A stretch of DNA of 64,000 bases from Photobacterium obscurum (GCF_026191635.1 NZ_JAKRRW010000004.1:1-64000), one strand, 5' to 3'. Shown: positions 34,547 to 44,572, counted from the stretch's first letter. Program-made: numbers and translations. The notes: generated by a model not told the origin, from the sequence alone.

Positions 34547-35755
34547 TTATTTCCAGTGATAAGTGAACTCTAACCCTAACGCATAGTGATCTTTATATTC
34601 ACCGGCGATGCGACCGCGAACGGGGTTGTCGCCGGTATCGATAGGCGCGTTGCCGCTATCAAACAGGTTGAGATTCACATCAACTCTATCGCCATTGCTG
34701 CGTTGGTGCTGAACACCGGCCCCGATACCGTAAATGCGGTCAAGGGCAAAAGAAAAGCTTCGGTTTTCGTCCGATATTGCTTGTTGGACGTACAACGCGC
34801 CGACCCTGCCGGTCAGTGTTGGTGAGATAGGAAAAGCCAGGCCGGCAGAGAAGGCCCAGAAGTCTTCGTAAAGATCATCAGGCGCATCAATGTCATTGCC
34901 AACAATGCTGATTTCTGTCACGCCAAACTCGGAGAAGTCGATCCACACGGCATCAAAGGTAAGCTCCCACTGGTTGTCCAGTTGGTGATAAATGCCGAAC
35001 TGGAACTGTTGCGGGACCTTGCTGGCGATTTCAAGGCTACTGATGGCTGCTTTTAGTTTTTCTAGCTCTTCCGGTGCGATACCTGTGCCGTTAATGTCGA
35101 TATCGGGATCGGTACTGGCTTCAGACTCACTGCGATAGTTAATACCTATTCGGGTGCTTGGTGAGAGTTCTATGAGGCTACTGACAACGACAGCGATGCC
35201 AAGGCCATCGGATTCGACGTCTAACGTACCGTCAGGTAAGCTGGGATCGCTATTCGCAACAGCCGTTGAGATTTCTGAAGTCGTGTAATTGAAGCCTAAT
35301 CCGGCACCAAGTGACAACCTGTCATTTACCCTATAGGCCAGGCTGGGGGTTGCGCTAACGAGTATGAGGCTGGATTCTGTACTGTAGTAGCGACCGGCCC
35401 AGTCACCTCCGCTGCTGGAGCCAAAGCCGGTAGGGATCGTCAGGGAAAAGCCTGCCCGCCAGTCATTGTTAATAACATGGACATAATACATCGCCGGAAT
35501 AAGGATAGGATCGCCGCTGTCAGGTGTACCGCCGCTGACGGTCGTGACACTCTGATCAATCTCGAACTCCCCTAAATATTTGATCAAGTGACCCGAAAGC
35601 GATAATTCGTTGTTATGTAGCCGGGTCATCCCTGCCGGATTATTATAGGCGGTTTCGGCACTGTCAGCCGCTGCAAACAAGCGGCTGAAAACCGGTGCTG
35701 TGGCGCGACAATTAACAGATGCGGCCAATAATAAGAACAAGAGAGCTTTTTGCAT
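34547..35755 (-). CDS. FadL/OmpP1-family outer-membrane transport protein
   Basis: 402 residues from the ATG at 35755 (CAGG upstream); an earlier TTG at 35773 is less likely. The signal peptide ends about residue 18. The family signature AADSAETAYNNPAGMTRL is at the mature N-terminus, followed by about 14 strands and a C-terminal aromatic strand (LGLEFTYHWK). FadL proteins carry hydrophobic compounds such as long-chain fatty acids or aromatics across the outer membrane; which one cannot be told here. It lies 57 bases downstream of the DUF3179 gene on the same strand. Confidence 0.92.
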   Translation of the reverse strand: MQKALLFLLLAASVNCRATAPVFSRLFAAADSAETAYNNPAGMTRLHNNELSLSGHLIKYLGEFEIDQSVTTVSGGTPDSGDPILIPAMYYVHVINNDWRAGFSLTIPTGFGSSSGGDWAGRYYSTESSLILVSATPSLAYRVNDRLSLGAGLGFNYTTSEISTAVANSDPSLPDGTLDVESDGLGIAVVVSSLIELSPSTRIGINYRSESEASTDPDIDINGTGIAPEELEKLKAAISSLEIASKVPQQFQFGIYHQLDNQWELTFDAVWIDFSEFGVTEISIVGNDIDAPDDLYEDFWAFSAGLAFPISPTLTGRVGALYVQQAISDENRSFSFALDRIYGIGAGVQHQRSNGDRVDVNLNLFDSGNAPIDTGDNPVRGRIAGEYKDHYALGLEFTYHWK

Positions 35756-35812
35756 ATTACGCCTGTTGTTCAATGCTTGGTGTATATAGTTTAGTGTTCA
35801 CTGTTTGGTGTT

Positions 35813-36973
35813 TTAATTGAAAACCTGAGTACTTGGATACCAGTGCGACCATACCATCCAGAACACCCCGTTATGCAGAGGTAGCTGGTTTAGTTTCCCG
35901 TTTTCAGTCTCTCCTCTGAAATCAATTGATTCGAATTCAGCCGGAGCATCGTTGAGAACACCATCAAAAAGATTGACGATGTCGTGTTTTTCATCGTAAA
36001 CCAGTACCAGTGGATGCCCGTTAAGCTCAAATTGGTAGATTGGATTGTTTTGGGCGAAGGTGCGGGTAAAGGCAGCTTGCACATCACCAAAATCAAACCC
36101 CCATACCAGCTCTTTGGTTGGTAAGCGGTCGTCATTCATGTCTAGTGTCGGAAAGATTGCCCCATGTTCATTGCTAAATTGTTTTTCCATTGGGCCTTCA
36201 AACAAGGCAAGCAATAGGGTATCGAGGGCTCGGTTAAACTCGTAAATAAACACTGTGGCTTGTGGGTATATCTCTTTAAAGCTTTTCCACGTGGTCATTG
36301 TATTGGGGTGAGATATAACCTCGGCCTCGGAAAATTCCGGTGCTCGTGTTATTTGCTGAATTAGCTCTCCGGAGTTGCGATCAACCATAACCAGATTGTT
36401 GTGAGTCTGGATCAGGATCCCTAAGTCGGATTGACCAAAGCCAATGTCTTGCTCAATAACAACAGGTAGATTACTAAGGGCGCAGAATGTCATGACGACA
36501 TCTTTTCCACCAATGTTATCGCCAGCAATATGTGGCACTTCAAGGTGTGCTCGCGGGTAGCCCCGTACATCTCCATTGATTTCAACAGCGTAGATAACAT
36601 CGTTGTCATTAAGGATCTGATCTGCCTCCGTAATTGAGACGTAGTTGGCGTCGTACTGATATGAAGGAAAGAATGCGGTGAGCAGAAAGTTGGCGGCAAT
36701 AATACAGATAATCACGCCTACACTGGCCAAGTTCATCCAGAACCGAGACCACACCTTAAGGCTGATGTGTAAATACCAAAGGTAGGCGAGTAAGAAAACA
36801 TTTAGCCCGATGAAAAACCATCGATATTGAAAGTAGGTCACTACCCAGCTGCGTGGCAGGTTCAGGCTTTGCCCAGGCTCAGTCATCAAGACGGCCGAAA
36901 AGATAGAAAATGCGGCGGTGATTACGGCAACCACCAAGAATAACAGCTTCTGTGTTGATGTTGCTTGGCTCAT
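35813..36973 (-). CDS. DUF3179 membrane protein
   Basis: 386 residues: three N-terminal membrane helices (about 10-30, 48-68, 78-100) and a C-terminal DUF3179 domain (about 115-380). That domain shows VDVIYAVEINGDVRGYP-like and MTFCALSNLPVV segments; the family usually has TFCPLCN, so one of the conserved cysteines is Ser here. Function of the family is unknown. Possible cotranscription with the FadL-like gene. Confidence 0.85.
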   Translation of the reverse strand: MSQATSTQKLLFLVVAVITAAFSIFSAVLMTEPGQSLNLPRSWVVTYFQYRWFFIGLNVFLLAYLWYLHISLKVWSRFWMNLASVGVIICIIAANFLLTAFFPSYQYDANYVSITEADQILNDNDVIYAVEINGDVRGYPRAHLEVPHIAGDNIGGKDVVMTFCALSNLPVVIEQDIGFGQSDLGILIQTHNNLVMVDRNSGELIQQITRAPEFSEAEVISHPNTMTTWKSFKEIYPQATVFIYEFNRALDTLLLALFEGPMEKQFSNEHGAIFPTLDMNDDRLPTKELVWGFDFGDVQAAFTRTFAQNNPIYQFELNGHPLVLVYDEKHDIVNLFDGVLNDAPAEFESIDFRGETENGKLNQLPLHNGVFWMVWSHWYPSTQVFN

Positions 36974-37177
36974 ATTACTCTACTCGTTAATCAGGTTAGC
37001 ATAATGGGTCGCAAAGCCGCTTAAGCTTAGCTGCTATCTCTTGATTGATGATTCGCAGTTTTGAGCGTCATTAACAGGAGGCGGTTAATTATTTTCGCAA
37101 AAGTAATATTCGAATGGTTTTACAGAAGGGGAACGCTCGCCTAAATTTTGAACAAATGTTCGTTTAGGAATTTGTCA

Positions 37178-38188
37178 ATGCGATACGTTAGCCTGCTTGC
37201 TCTCGGCACTGTGGTAATCCCTTCTGCCTTTGCCATAGAGCCTATTCCCAAAGAAAGCGGAGTCAGTGGCTTTTTTAATCTTGGCGCAGGTATAACCAGT
37301 GTTGAGTCTAATTTGTTGGCAAAGTTTGGTAGTGTCGATATTGGTAATAAAGCCATAGATTCTCTTACTCAGACTCCAGATACGCGAACTGTTGGTATAC
37401 CGGTAATAGGCTTGGAGCTTGCCTATACCTTTGCTAGCACCCGTACCCAAGTTTTCCTTGGTAACCAGTTGGAAGACTATGTCCGTTTTGATTTCTCCAC
37501 CCGTGCCGGTATCCGCCAGGAAATAGGCAATGCCGGGATTATCGGCGCTAGCTTCTTGCAAACCCCGTTGCCAACTGAAGTGTGGGAGGACCCGTTTCTT
37601 ACCGGCGCTGAGCGTTCAAAAACCGATCGTACCAGTGATGGCTACCGACTCATCTGGGATAACATCTATGGTACCGATCTAGAGCTACGTTATTCTGCTC
37701 GGGAAATAGATATCGACAGGGAACGCAGTGGTGAAGCCCTGGGGCTTTCAGATTCCGATCGTGCCTTGTTGAATCGTAACGGCGATAGTACTCGTTTTGC
37801 TGCTCTATACACCTTTAAACGAGATGGAATGAAGCATCTCATTACTCCCGCCATCGCCTATTTCGAACAAGATAGTGATGGTAATGCAATGGCCTATGAC
37901 GGCCTGGCCTTTAGTGTGAACTATATCTATTCGATGGATAATCGCTGGCGGTTTGTTACTAATGCCTCCTATGCCAATATCGAGTTTAACGAGGACAACC
38001 CCGTCTTTGGCACCAAGGCTGATGGTGAACGGTATGGGTTGAGCTTTACTACATTCTACGCCCAGCCTTTTGGGTGGAAGGGTTGGTTGGCCAATGCCGG
38101 GGTGGTATGGTTTGAAGAAAATAGCGATATTAACTTTTATGATTCTTCGGTTGGTCTGATTAATGCCGGGATGCTCTATCGATTTTAA
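37178..38188 (+). CDS. DUF2860-family outer-membrane protein
   Basis: 336 residues from the ATG at 37178 (AGGAA upstream); a TTG ten codons earlier is rejected. The signal peptide ends VIPSAFA. The mature start EPIPKESGVSGFFNLGAG is characteristic of DUF2860 proteins of Vibrionaceae. A barrel body of alternating strands ends with GMLYRF. Function unknown. Convergent with the DUF3047 gene. Confidence 0.85.
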   Translation: MRYVSLLALGTVVIPSAFAIEPIPKESGVSGFFNLGAGITSVESNLLAKFGSVDIGNKAIDSLTQTPDTRTVGIPVIGLELAYTFASTRTQVFLGNQLEDYVRFDFSTRAGIRQEIGNAGIIGASFLQTPLPTEVWEDPFLTGAERSKTDRTSDGYRLIWDNIYGTDLELRYSAREIDIDRERSGEALGLSDSDRALLNRNGDSTRFAALYTFKRDGMKHLITPAIAYFEQDSDGNAMAYDGLAFSVNYIYSMDNRWRFVTNASYANIEFNEDNPVFGTKADGERYGLSFTTFYAQPFGWKGWLANAGVVWFEENSDINFYDSSVGLINAGMLYRF

Positions 38189-38217
38189 CTCGGTAGGCTG
38201 CAAGTATCATGAATCTT

Positions 38218-38895
38218 CTATTTTTCTGAAAAGTAGATATTTCCGTAATAGGCTGTGGCTTCGAGCTGGCTGTTATCGGTGTCTGTCATAATTGCGACTG
38301 CATCAATGTAGCGATAGGCTGCCTCATTGGCGCTGCGACTGCCTTTATCTCCAAACGCATTGATGAAGTCCTGATAGACATTGCGTTTTTCTTGTTGCCA
38401 TTGCTTTGGTAAGTCTTTCTTGCCTCTGACTGCCAGCATTTTGGCATTGCTGCCGGCAAAAGCGTTATTCCAACGACTATAAATAGCCTGATTACTCGAC
38501 CAGACATAGTTGAGTGCTTTGGTTTTCCACCTCTGCCACCCGCCACTTTTTACAATGTAAATTCTGGCTACGTAATCATCGCCATTCTTAGTTTTTTCGT
38601 TTAGGTGAGGTAAGGTATTCTCAACTCGCCATGACCAGTTTAGGTAAGGGGTTTTCTTCAAATCGACTCTGAAAGTTTTAACGAGGCCTGATGCGGTACC
38701 AAGGCTATGGGCTCTCAGTACTCGCCTGTCCTGAAAATCAACAATGTCATATTGGGTCATACCGATAAACGACTTAGCTTGCCAGCGGCTTAGCGATTCT
38801 GTTGCGAAATTGGCGATGTGGATATCATACTGCGTATGGGTATTAGCGCTGTAAAAGTATAGTAACCCCAGAGCAAGGCAAAGATATGGTTTCAT
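38218..38895 (-). CDS. DUF3047 exported protein
   Basis: 225 residues with a signal peptide (about 1-18). The domain shows LNWSWRVENTLP, GDDYVARIYIV, LNYVWSSNQ and IDAVAIMTDTDNS..AYYGNIYF, the pattern of DUF3047, a beta-sandwich family of unknown function. It is convergent with DUF2860; a shared role is not evident. A six-codon ORF with a perfect ribosome site lies upstream at 38930-38950. Confidence 0.85.
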   Translation of the reverse strand: MKPYLCLALGLLYFYSANTHTQYDIHIANFATESLSRWQAKSFIGMTQYDIVDFQDRRVLRAHSLGTASGLVKTFRVDLKKTPYLNWSWRVENTLPHLNEKTKNGDDYVARIYIVKSGGWQRWKTKALNYVWSSNQAIYSRWNNAFAGSNAKMLAVRGKKDLPKQWQQEKRNVYQDFINAFGDKGSRSANEAAYRYIDAVAIMTDTDNSQLEATAYYGNIYFSEK

Positions 38896-39139
38896 AAATT
38901 GTCTATACCTTTAGATGGCGTAGTAACTGTTAAGTTGATGGTCTTTTCATGTTTCGCTCCCTATTGTTTATAAAGCACATAATTAACAGGTTTGCCATTA
39001 GCGCTTGTTATGTCAGTAGCAGGAATAGGTGACTTTCTGTTTGTATCCATTACACTTAGCGCCCTTTTTCCGGAAGTCATGGTGAAACGACCATACTGAA
39101 AGAAGTGATAACCACCGTTCAATTTGGGGCGTAAATACA

Positions 39140-40078
39140 GTGATTCAGGAACGAGCTGGCCAGATGGTCATATTTCACACCTTGGTTAAGGCGGGTAGTT
39201 TTACCACGGCCGCCCGACAACTTGGGGTGTCGACTTCCCACGTCAGTAAGCAGCTCGGGGCTTTGGAAGCAAAGCTGAATTTGAAATTGGTACAACGAAC
39301 CACGCGTAGCTTTACGCTTACCGAAGCGGGTCAGCGTTTTGCGGGGTATTGTGAGCAGGTGGTGAGTGCGGTACAGGACGCCGATGCTATTATGGACGAT
39401 GTACGTGATGAGGTGACGGGCGTGCTGCGGCTTGGTTTGTCCCAGTCATTCGGGATGATGCATATTATCCCTTCTATCGAGCAGTTGCGACGCCAGTATC
39501 CCGAGTTGCAGGTCGAGGTGAGTCTCTTTGATCACAAGGCCGATATGCTGGAGGACGGGTTTGACCTGTGGATCACCAACTATGAAAATATCCCCGAAGG
39601 CTATGTTGCCCAGAGGCTGGCTGATACCCGGTTTTTGGTTGTTGCTTCTCCGGATTATTTGATTAACCATCCCGTACCGCATCATCCGAGTGATTTGGTT
39701 AATCATAACTGTCTGACTTATCAAAGCCGGCAGCGTAACTACAGTACCTGGTCGTTTAAAAAGCAGCAAGAAGGGTTGTGCGTGACGGTGACGGGTAACT
39801 ACCGGGTTGATTTGGCCGAAGCTGTGCGGGATGCGGCGATCTCTGGCTGGGGAGTCGCCTATCTGGCAAGTTACCTGTTAACTGATGAGTTCAGAGAAGG
39901 AAAACTAATCCAGCTACTCCCTGACTGGCAAGCCAACCAGAGTATGCCATTTTATGCTGTGTACCCAAGCCGCAAGCACTTACCCAGAAAAATATCGGCT
40001 GTTATTGAATATTTCAAAGATTATATTGGTGAGCCGCCTTATTGGGACAAAGCCTTAGCACCACTGGTGAAATTTTAG
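39140..40078 (+). CDS. LysR-family regulator
   Basis: 312 residues. N-terminal winged helix (about 1-66, FHTLVKAGSFTTAARQLGVSTSHVSKQL), then a CrgA/DmlR-type substrate-binding domain. The start is a GTG at 39140; an ATG at 39164 would remove part of the first helix. No diverging gene within 240 bases shows a clear target. Function unknown. Confidence 0.92.
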   Translation: MIQERAGQMVIFHTLVKAGSFTTAARQLGVSTSHVSKQLGALEAKLNLKLVQRTTRSFTLTEAGQRFAGYCEQVVSAVQDADAIMDDVRDEVTGVLRLGLSQSFGMMHIIPSIEQLRRQYPELQVEVSLFDHKADMLEDGFDLWITNYENIPEGYVAQRLADTRFLVVASPDYLINHPVPHHPSDLVNHNCLTYQSRQRNYSTWSFKKQQEGLCVTVTGNYRVDLAEAVRDAAISGWGVAYLASYLLTDEFREGKLIQLLPDWQANQSMPFYAVYPSRKHLPRKISAVIEYFKDYIGEPPYWDKALAPLVKF

Positions 40079-40425
40079 AGTGTTTTAAAAAACGGTATTC
40101 TAAATACAATATTAGATAGTTGCTATTTATTGGTGTTAAATATGACAGCTCACCTATAAATTCAGTTTTTTCTAACGTTATTATTCTTGCTTTCAAATTT
40201 GAAATTTATGATCTACGCTTTTTTCTTGATAGAAAGTGAAAGAATATGAATGGATGTCTTTTTTTTAAGCTTTTGTTTTTAAAGTGGTTTGCTTTTCGGT
40301 TGTATGCGGGTTGTGCAAGTTGTTCAAAATAAATATATAACTTATGTATGGGACAGATTGAAGTTGAATATAAGCTGAACATATAATCGACTTTATAATA
40401 ATAGATTGCTCATTCAATTCATATT
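40079..40425. other. Intergenic, very AT-rich
   Basis: Upstream region of the lipoprotein/secreted-protein pair. No ORF supported. Confidence 0.5.
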
Positions 40426-40446
40426 ACCACCTAAGTAGTAGGTGGT
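40426..40446 (+). promoter_or_regulatory. Inverted repeat in the leader of the lipoprotein/secreted pair
   Basis: ACCACCT-AAGTAGT-AGGTGGT, seven-base arms, 24 bases before the ATG at 40471. It could be an operator or a leader hairpin; CTTATTT follows. Confidence 0.35.
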
Positions 40447-40470
40447 CTTATTTGCCTAGGCTGCACAACT

Positions 40471-40695
40471 ATGAAAAACACACTCTCTCTATTGCTGGTT
40501 TTATCCAGTATGGTTATTTCCGGCTGTGGTGGGGAAGACTCTTCATCCGGTTCATCTGTAAGTAATAATAGCCAACGCCAGCCCTACAAAACACAACTCA
40601 GTATCGATGCTTCAGATCTGCAAGAACTCAAGAGCGTTAAATATGCATCAAATGATGGCGCTGGGTTTAGCACGCCAGAAAACTTTCAGAAGTAG
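40471..40695 (+). CDS. Small lipoprotein, unrecognised
   Basis: 74 residues with lipoprotein signal (VISGC-GGEDSSSGSS), a Ser/Gly/Asn linker and a short polar tail. Ends nine bases before the next gene, so the two are very likely cotranscribed. No known family; perhaps an anchor or partner for the 475-residue protein. Confidence 0.7.
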   Translation: MKNTLSLLLVLSSMVISGCGGEDSSSGSSVSNNSQRQPYKTQLSIDASDLQELKSVKYASNDGAGFSTPENFQK

Positions 40696-40704
40696 GGAAT
40701 AACA

Positions 40705-42132
40705 ATGAAAAAAACGCTTCTATGTACCGCGTTGGTGGTTGCTGCTCAGGCTTCTGCAACCCCTAATCTTCAAGGCTATTATCAGTCGAAAGAGCTGGTC
40801 AACTATACCGTCAATAAAATTCAGCAGAATAAAGCTGAGTATTTTATGCTCGACTATGCTCTTCAATTACCTGCGCAAGCTCAGGCTCAGCTAGCTTCCT
40901 ATAACTCTGCCTTAGGTCATTTTCAGGCTAATAATAGCGGGGTGAATGAGGATGAGTTCAAGCGTATCGTGCAAAAAGTCAATCCTGAAGGACTAAGTGA
41001 CCAGTATGTTTGCCGGGTTGATGTATCTGGAGTGAAACTGGCTTATGTTGCTCGAAAGGGCGAAGATTGTAGTAGCAATTACGACAATAAACCGATGGCA
41101 ATGAGCAAGAAGGGGACTAAAGTCACTTTCTTCCGTCGTTGGGACTTTGATCCTACCCAGCCTCACTTTGACATTCAAAGCTACGACAACAACGTCACAG
41201 CGAATACAGAGACTTTAACTCTGGATTATGTATTGAAATTTGAGGGGCGATGGATTGGTAGTTCGGTTCGTGTGATTAAAGGCCAGACAACATTGAACTC
41301 AGGTTCTACTCAAGCGACCTATGATGTAGCTAGCTACAATTACTCTGGTCCGCGGTCGGGGATCATTACCGGCGGTGAGAGCTTACTGTATAGCGATATT
41401 CCTTACTTTATTACTGATAATACAGAGGATACCGCGACAGATCATTCAGCTAACCATGTCGCAAAAACAGTATTCAATACTTTTGGTTTGATGGACGGCA
41501 ATTACCGTGGCCGTAACGTAAATACGAATAGCCCGGTGTATTGGGTTAACCGCGATTATGTCAGCCAATATACGTTGGAAAATGGCGATAAAGCGTATTT
41601 TGTGTCTGATCCACAAAATTTTGTGATTGAGACCTCTATGACTGGCCCATCCGATAGCTGGGTATGGGTTGACGAAACAGTTTGGGATCCTGAAAAAGAT
41701 ACCGATCAGGCTAGTAGCGGTGATTGGGTTAGCCATGCCTTCAATAATACTCATAATCTTACCGGCGAGAGTCCAACTTTCTGCATGATTGAAGATATTG
41801 CCAAGGACCGCCCTGTTACAGGCTACTTCACTGAGGACGGTAAGGGGGAGTGGTTACCTTCGATGCATAATTGCAAGGCGGTTGATCCTGGATACATACC
41901 AAAGATCTACACCCACTTTACCAATGGTAATGGTGAGAAAGTTGCGGTGAGCTCCTTACGTCAAAGTGCAAAGGACATCATGTATGTTCGTACGCAACAC
42001 CCTCAAGGTGAAAAAGAGCTACTTACCCTGGATGATGTGAAAGCCATGAAGTCATCATCACGCTACAAGCAAATTAAAGCCGATCTTAGCCAGCGCTTGG
42101 GTTGGGCGAAGCCATACGATATTTTGAAGTAA
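40705..42132 (+). CDS. Large exported protein, unrecognised
   Basis: 475 residues with signal peptide (ending QASATP). The body is rich in aromatic residues and contains VDETVWDPEKDTD, FRRWDFDPTQPHFDIQSYD and RSGIITGGESLLYSDIPYF. Two Cys pairs are possible. No domain recognised. It follows a small lipoprotein and ends at a strong terminator, so the pair is a self-contained unit. Function unknown. Confidence 0.7.
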   Translation: MKKTLLCTALVVAAQASATPNLQGYYQSKELVNYTVNKIQQNKAEYFMLDYALQLPAQAQAQLASYNSALGHFQANNSGVNEDEFKRIVQKVNPEGLSDQYVCRVDVSGVKLAYVARKGEDCSSNYDNKPMAMSKKGTKVTFFRRWDFDPTQPHFDIQSYDNNVTANTETLTLDYVLKFEGRWIGSSVRVIKGQTTLNSGSTQATYDVASYNYSGPRSGIITGGESLLYSDIPYFITDNTEDTATDHSANHVAKTVFNTFGLMDGNYRGRNVNTNSPVYWVNRDYVSQYTLENGDKAYFVSDPQNFVIETSMTGPSDSWVWVDETVWDPEKDTDQASSGDWVSHAFNNTHNLTGESPTFCMIEDIAKDRPVTGYFTEDGKGEWLPSMHNCKAVDPGYIPKIYTHFTNGNGEKVAVSSLRQSAKDIMYVRTQHPQGEKELLTLDDVKAMKSSSRYKQIKADLSQRLGWAKPYDILK

Positions 42133-42153
42133 TCAAAATACAAGCTAATGATA

Positions 42154-42182
42154 AACAGCCACTTTATGTGGCTGTTTTTTTT
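42154..42182. terminator. Bidirectional terminator
   Basis: AACAGCCAC and GTGGCTGTT form a nine-pair stem with a TTTAT loop, followed by a run of T on the plus strand. On the minus strand it is trailed by TATCATT, at the end of the MATE gene. Confidence 0.85.
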
Positions 42183-42184
42183 AT

Positions 42185-43546
42185 TTATCCATGAACAAGA
42201 AGTATTTTTCCATTGGTTTGACTCTTCTTATTTATATCACTCCATACCAGTGGAACCACGATGACTGCCAGTACAATATTCGACAGCGGAACTGATAGCC
42301 AAATACCGTTGACGCCTAGCCATTGCGGTAAAAAATAAAGGAAAGGTAGCTGAACTAACATATTCCCCGCCGAAATTGCCAGAGCTTTGCCCCCTTGGTT
42401 GACTGCCATAAAGTACACCGACGCCAAGGCGATAAACCCATCCAGGAACATAGCAAAAAGATGTAAACGCAAGCCGTTCACCGTTTCACCTGCCAGCACC
42501 GGATCATTATTACTAAAGAGTTCAATCAGGGTGTTGGGATACAGGTTGAGAAAGATCACCGCTCCGATACCGGTTAGCAATACGACTTTGATCGCCAGCA
42601 TGAGAGTAGCTTTAATTTTCTCGACTTGGTCGGCACCAAAATAATAACTGACTGGCGGCTGCATACCACTAGCCACGCCTTCTGCGAGTAGGTAGTACAT
42701 TGTCATTAGATAGCCGACAATGGCAAAAGCACCGACATGAACCGCTGTACCATATTCCATAAACAACCTGTTATGCAGGGCGATCACAAAGCTGAAGTAG
42801 GCATACATAAACAGGCTCGAAGTGCCTAGACCTATTAATTTCACTGCTAGGGTTGGGCTGAATGTTAGTGTTCGCCAACAGAGCCTGAGCTGTGAGTTCG
42901 ACGAAAAAAAGTAACCAATTGCCAATACGAAAATTGTTATTTGGGAAATAACGGTGGCGAGTGCAGCCCCTTTTAGTCCCCAGCCAAATTTGGCTATGAA
43001 CAAGTAATCGAGGACAATATTCATCAGTGCACCGATGGCCATCAACAATGTAGAAAGGTTCGGGCTGTCATCGTTGCGAATCAGCATTGGCATTGCGCCT
43101 GCCGCGATGGTGAATACTGCGCCCCAGGCGAAAACATCTATATACTCGATACCTAAACTGAGAGCTGTTCCTACTGCACCTTGGGCAATTAGCATGGTGG
43201 GGCCCAGGGTGGAAACCAGCATCATTGTTAAAAGTCCACAGAGGAAAATGATCCCCAGCCCGGTAGAAAGCGTTTGTTGAGCCTTCGTGTTATTGCCTTC
43301 TCCGCGGTAAATCGAGATGAGGCTGCCGGTTCCCATTCCGACCAATAAGCCGAGCCCCGCAATGATCCCAATGACTGGCCAGGCCATATTGATACCGGCC
43401 AAGCCTTCATAACCAATGTAATGACCAACAAAAATACCGTCGATAACCTGATAGAGGCCGTTTACTAGCATAGCGGCAACCGATGGGATGGCGTAGCGCC
43501 AGAACGTACGACGAACTGATTCTTTCGGGATGATTGTTTCTTGCAT
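42185..43546 (-). CDS. MATE-family efflux transporter
   Basis: 453 residues from the ATG at 43546 (a GTG at 43558 is possible). Twelve hydrophobic segments, two homologous halves, and the MATE start SVAAMLVNGLYQVIDGIFVGHYIG..GLAGIN..WP. It exchanges Na+ or H+ for cationic drugs or metabolites. It is divergent from a LysR gene, with a strong inverted repeat between them, so probable target of that regulator. Confidence 0.95.
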   Translation of the reverse strand: MQETIIPKESVRRTFWRYAIPSVAAMLVNGLYQVIDGIFVGHYIGYEGLAGINMAWPVIGIIAGLGLLVGMGTGSLISIYRGEGNNTKAQQTLSTGLGIIFLCGLLTMMLVSTLGPTMLIAQGAVGTALSLGIEYIDVFAWGAVFTIAAGAMPMLIRNDDSPNLSTLLMAIGALMNIVLDYLFIAKFGWGLKGAALATVISQITIFVLAIGYFFSSNSQLRLCWRTLTFSPTLAVKLIGLGTSSLFMYAYFSFVIALHNRLFMEYGTAVHVGAFAIVGYLMTMYYLLAEGVASGMQPPVSYYFGADQVEKIKATLMLAIKVVLLTGIGAVIFLNLYPNTLIELFSNNDPVLAGETVNGLRLHLFAMFLDGFIALASVYFMAVNQGGKALAISAGNMLVQLPFLYFLPQWLGVNGIWLSVPLSNIVLAVIVVPLVWSDINKKSQTNGKILLVHG

Positions 43547-43613
43547 TGAGGCTATCACTTTTACGGATTGTTATGGGGTAATTATCCGTGTTAGGCGGAT
43601 TGATAAAAGTTAG

Positions 43614-43638
43614 TATCCATCCGTTTTTCGGATGGATA
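43614..43638. promoter_or_regulatory. Perfect inverted repeat between the MATE and LysR genes
   Basis: TATCCATCCG and CGGATGGATA flank TTTTT at 43614-43638. Weaker ATCCG/CGGAT half-sites recur at about 43583-43600. This is the expected place for an autoregulatory and activating LysR site controlling both divergent genes. Confidence 0.6.
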
Positions 43639-43679
43639 GAATGGTCTGATTATGTAAAAGATGAGCTTAAGGAGCAGAG

Positions 43680-44564
43680 ATGAACTGGACATTGGATCAG
43701 CTTGAAGCTTTCGTGATGGCGGTACACCAAGGCTCATTTTCAGCGGCGGCCCGAAAACTAGGCAAAGCTCAGTCTAGGGTAAGCACGGCGATAACAAATC
43801 TAGAAGCTGATCTGGGGTTTGAGTTATTTGATCGTAGTGCGCGTTTACCGATCCTGACCCCGAAGGGCAAGGACATGTTTGTAGAGGCCAAGTCGGTATT
43901 GGCTCAGTGCCAGCGATTGCAGTCGAGAGCGATGACGGTATCGATGGGTGAAGAAATATCATTGACAGTGGCGATGGATGAGGCCGTACCAATTCCGTCA
44001 TTTGAACGTTTTTTCCAGACAATCGCAGATCGTTTTCCGCTATTGAAGTTAACCATAATCAATGGTTCGCAGGACGATATTGCTCAGTGGGTCAGTGAAA
44101 AGAAAGCCGATATAGGTATTTTGTTTCACCTCAGGGAGTTACCCGACGCCCTTGATTTCATGCCGATAGGGCAGTTTCATCAGTCTTTGGTAGTCTCTGC
44201 TAATCATCCACTAGCCGCTATTCCGGCGCCAACCATTGGTGAGTTAAACCGCTATCGACAGTTAGTGATCCGGGATCGGATGGGGAAAGCCCAGGCTAAG
44301 CCACTCTCATCCAATCATTGGCACATAGACAGTTATTATTACATTACGGCCTTGGTGATCCGTGGCGTTGGCTGGGCCTTGGTGCCTGAACATGTGGCTA
44401 AAGAAGAGTGGTATGCCGGGCAATTAAAGGAGCTATCAACCGAGCATATCCATGATTCATTATTGGTTGAAATGGGCGTAGTAAAACGCAGAGATAAAGG
44501 TAATGGCGCGGTGATGGCCTGGATGTACTCCGAGCTCAGTAGCATGTTCAGAGAGACCGTTTAG
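43680..44564 (+). CDS. LysR-family regulator divergent from the MATE pump
   Basis: 294 residues: winged helix (about 1-60, MNWTLDQLEAFVMAVHQGSFSAAARKLGKAQSRVS) and substrate-binding domain. Start ATG at 43680 with AAGGAGC upstream. It is set 133 bases from the MATE gene, and the shared inverted repeat suggests it controls that pump. Inducer unknown. Confidence 0.93.
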   Translation: MNWTLDQLEAFVMAVHQGSFSAAARKLGKAQSRVSTAITNLEADLGFELFDRSARLPILTPKGKDMFVEAKSVLAQCQRLQSRAMTVSMGEEISLTVAMDEAVPIPSFERFFQTIADRFPLLKLTIINGSQDDIAQWVSEKKADIGILFHLRELPDALDFMPIGQFHQSLVVSANHPLAAIPAPTIGELNRYRQLVIRDRMGKAQAKPLSSNHWHIDSYYYITALVIRGVGWALVPEHVAKEEWYAGQLKELSTEHIHDSLLVEMGVVKRRDKGNGAVMAWMYSELSSMFRETV

Positions 44565-44572
44565 ATAAAGGG

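Noticed and set aside
38930..38950. Six-codon ORF (MKRPST) with AGGGAG upstream of the DUF3047 gene
   Set aside because: The ribosome site is perfect, but such a short frame cannot be told from chance without conservation or profiling data.
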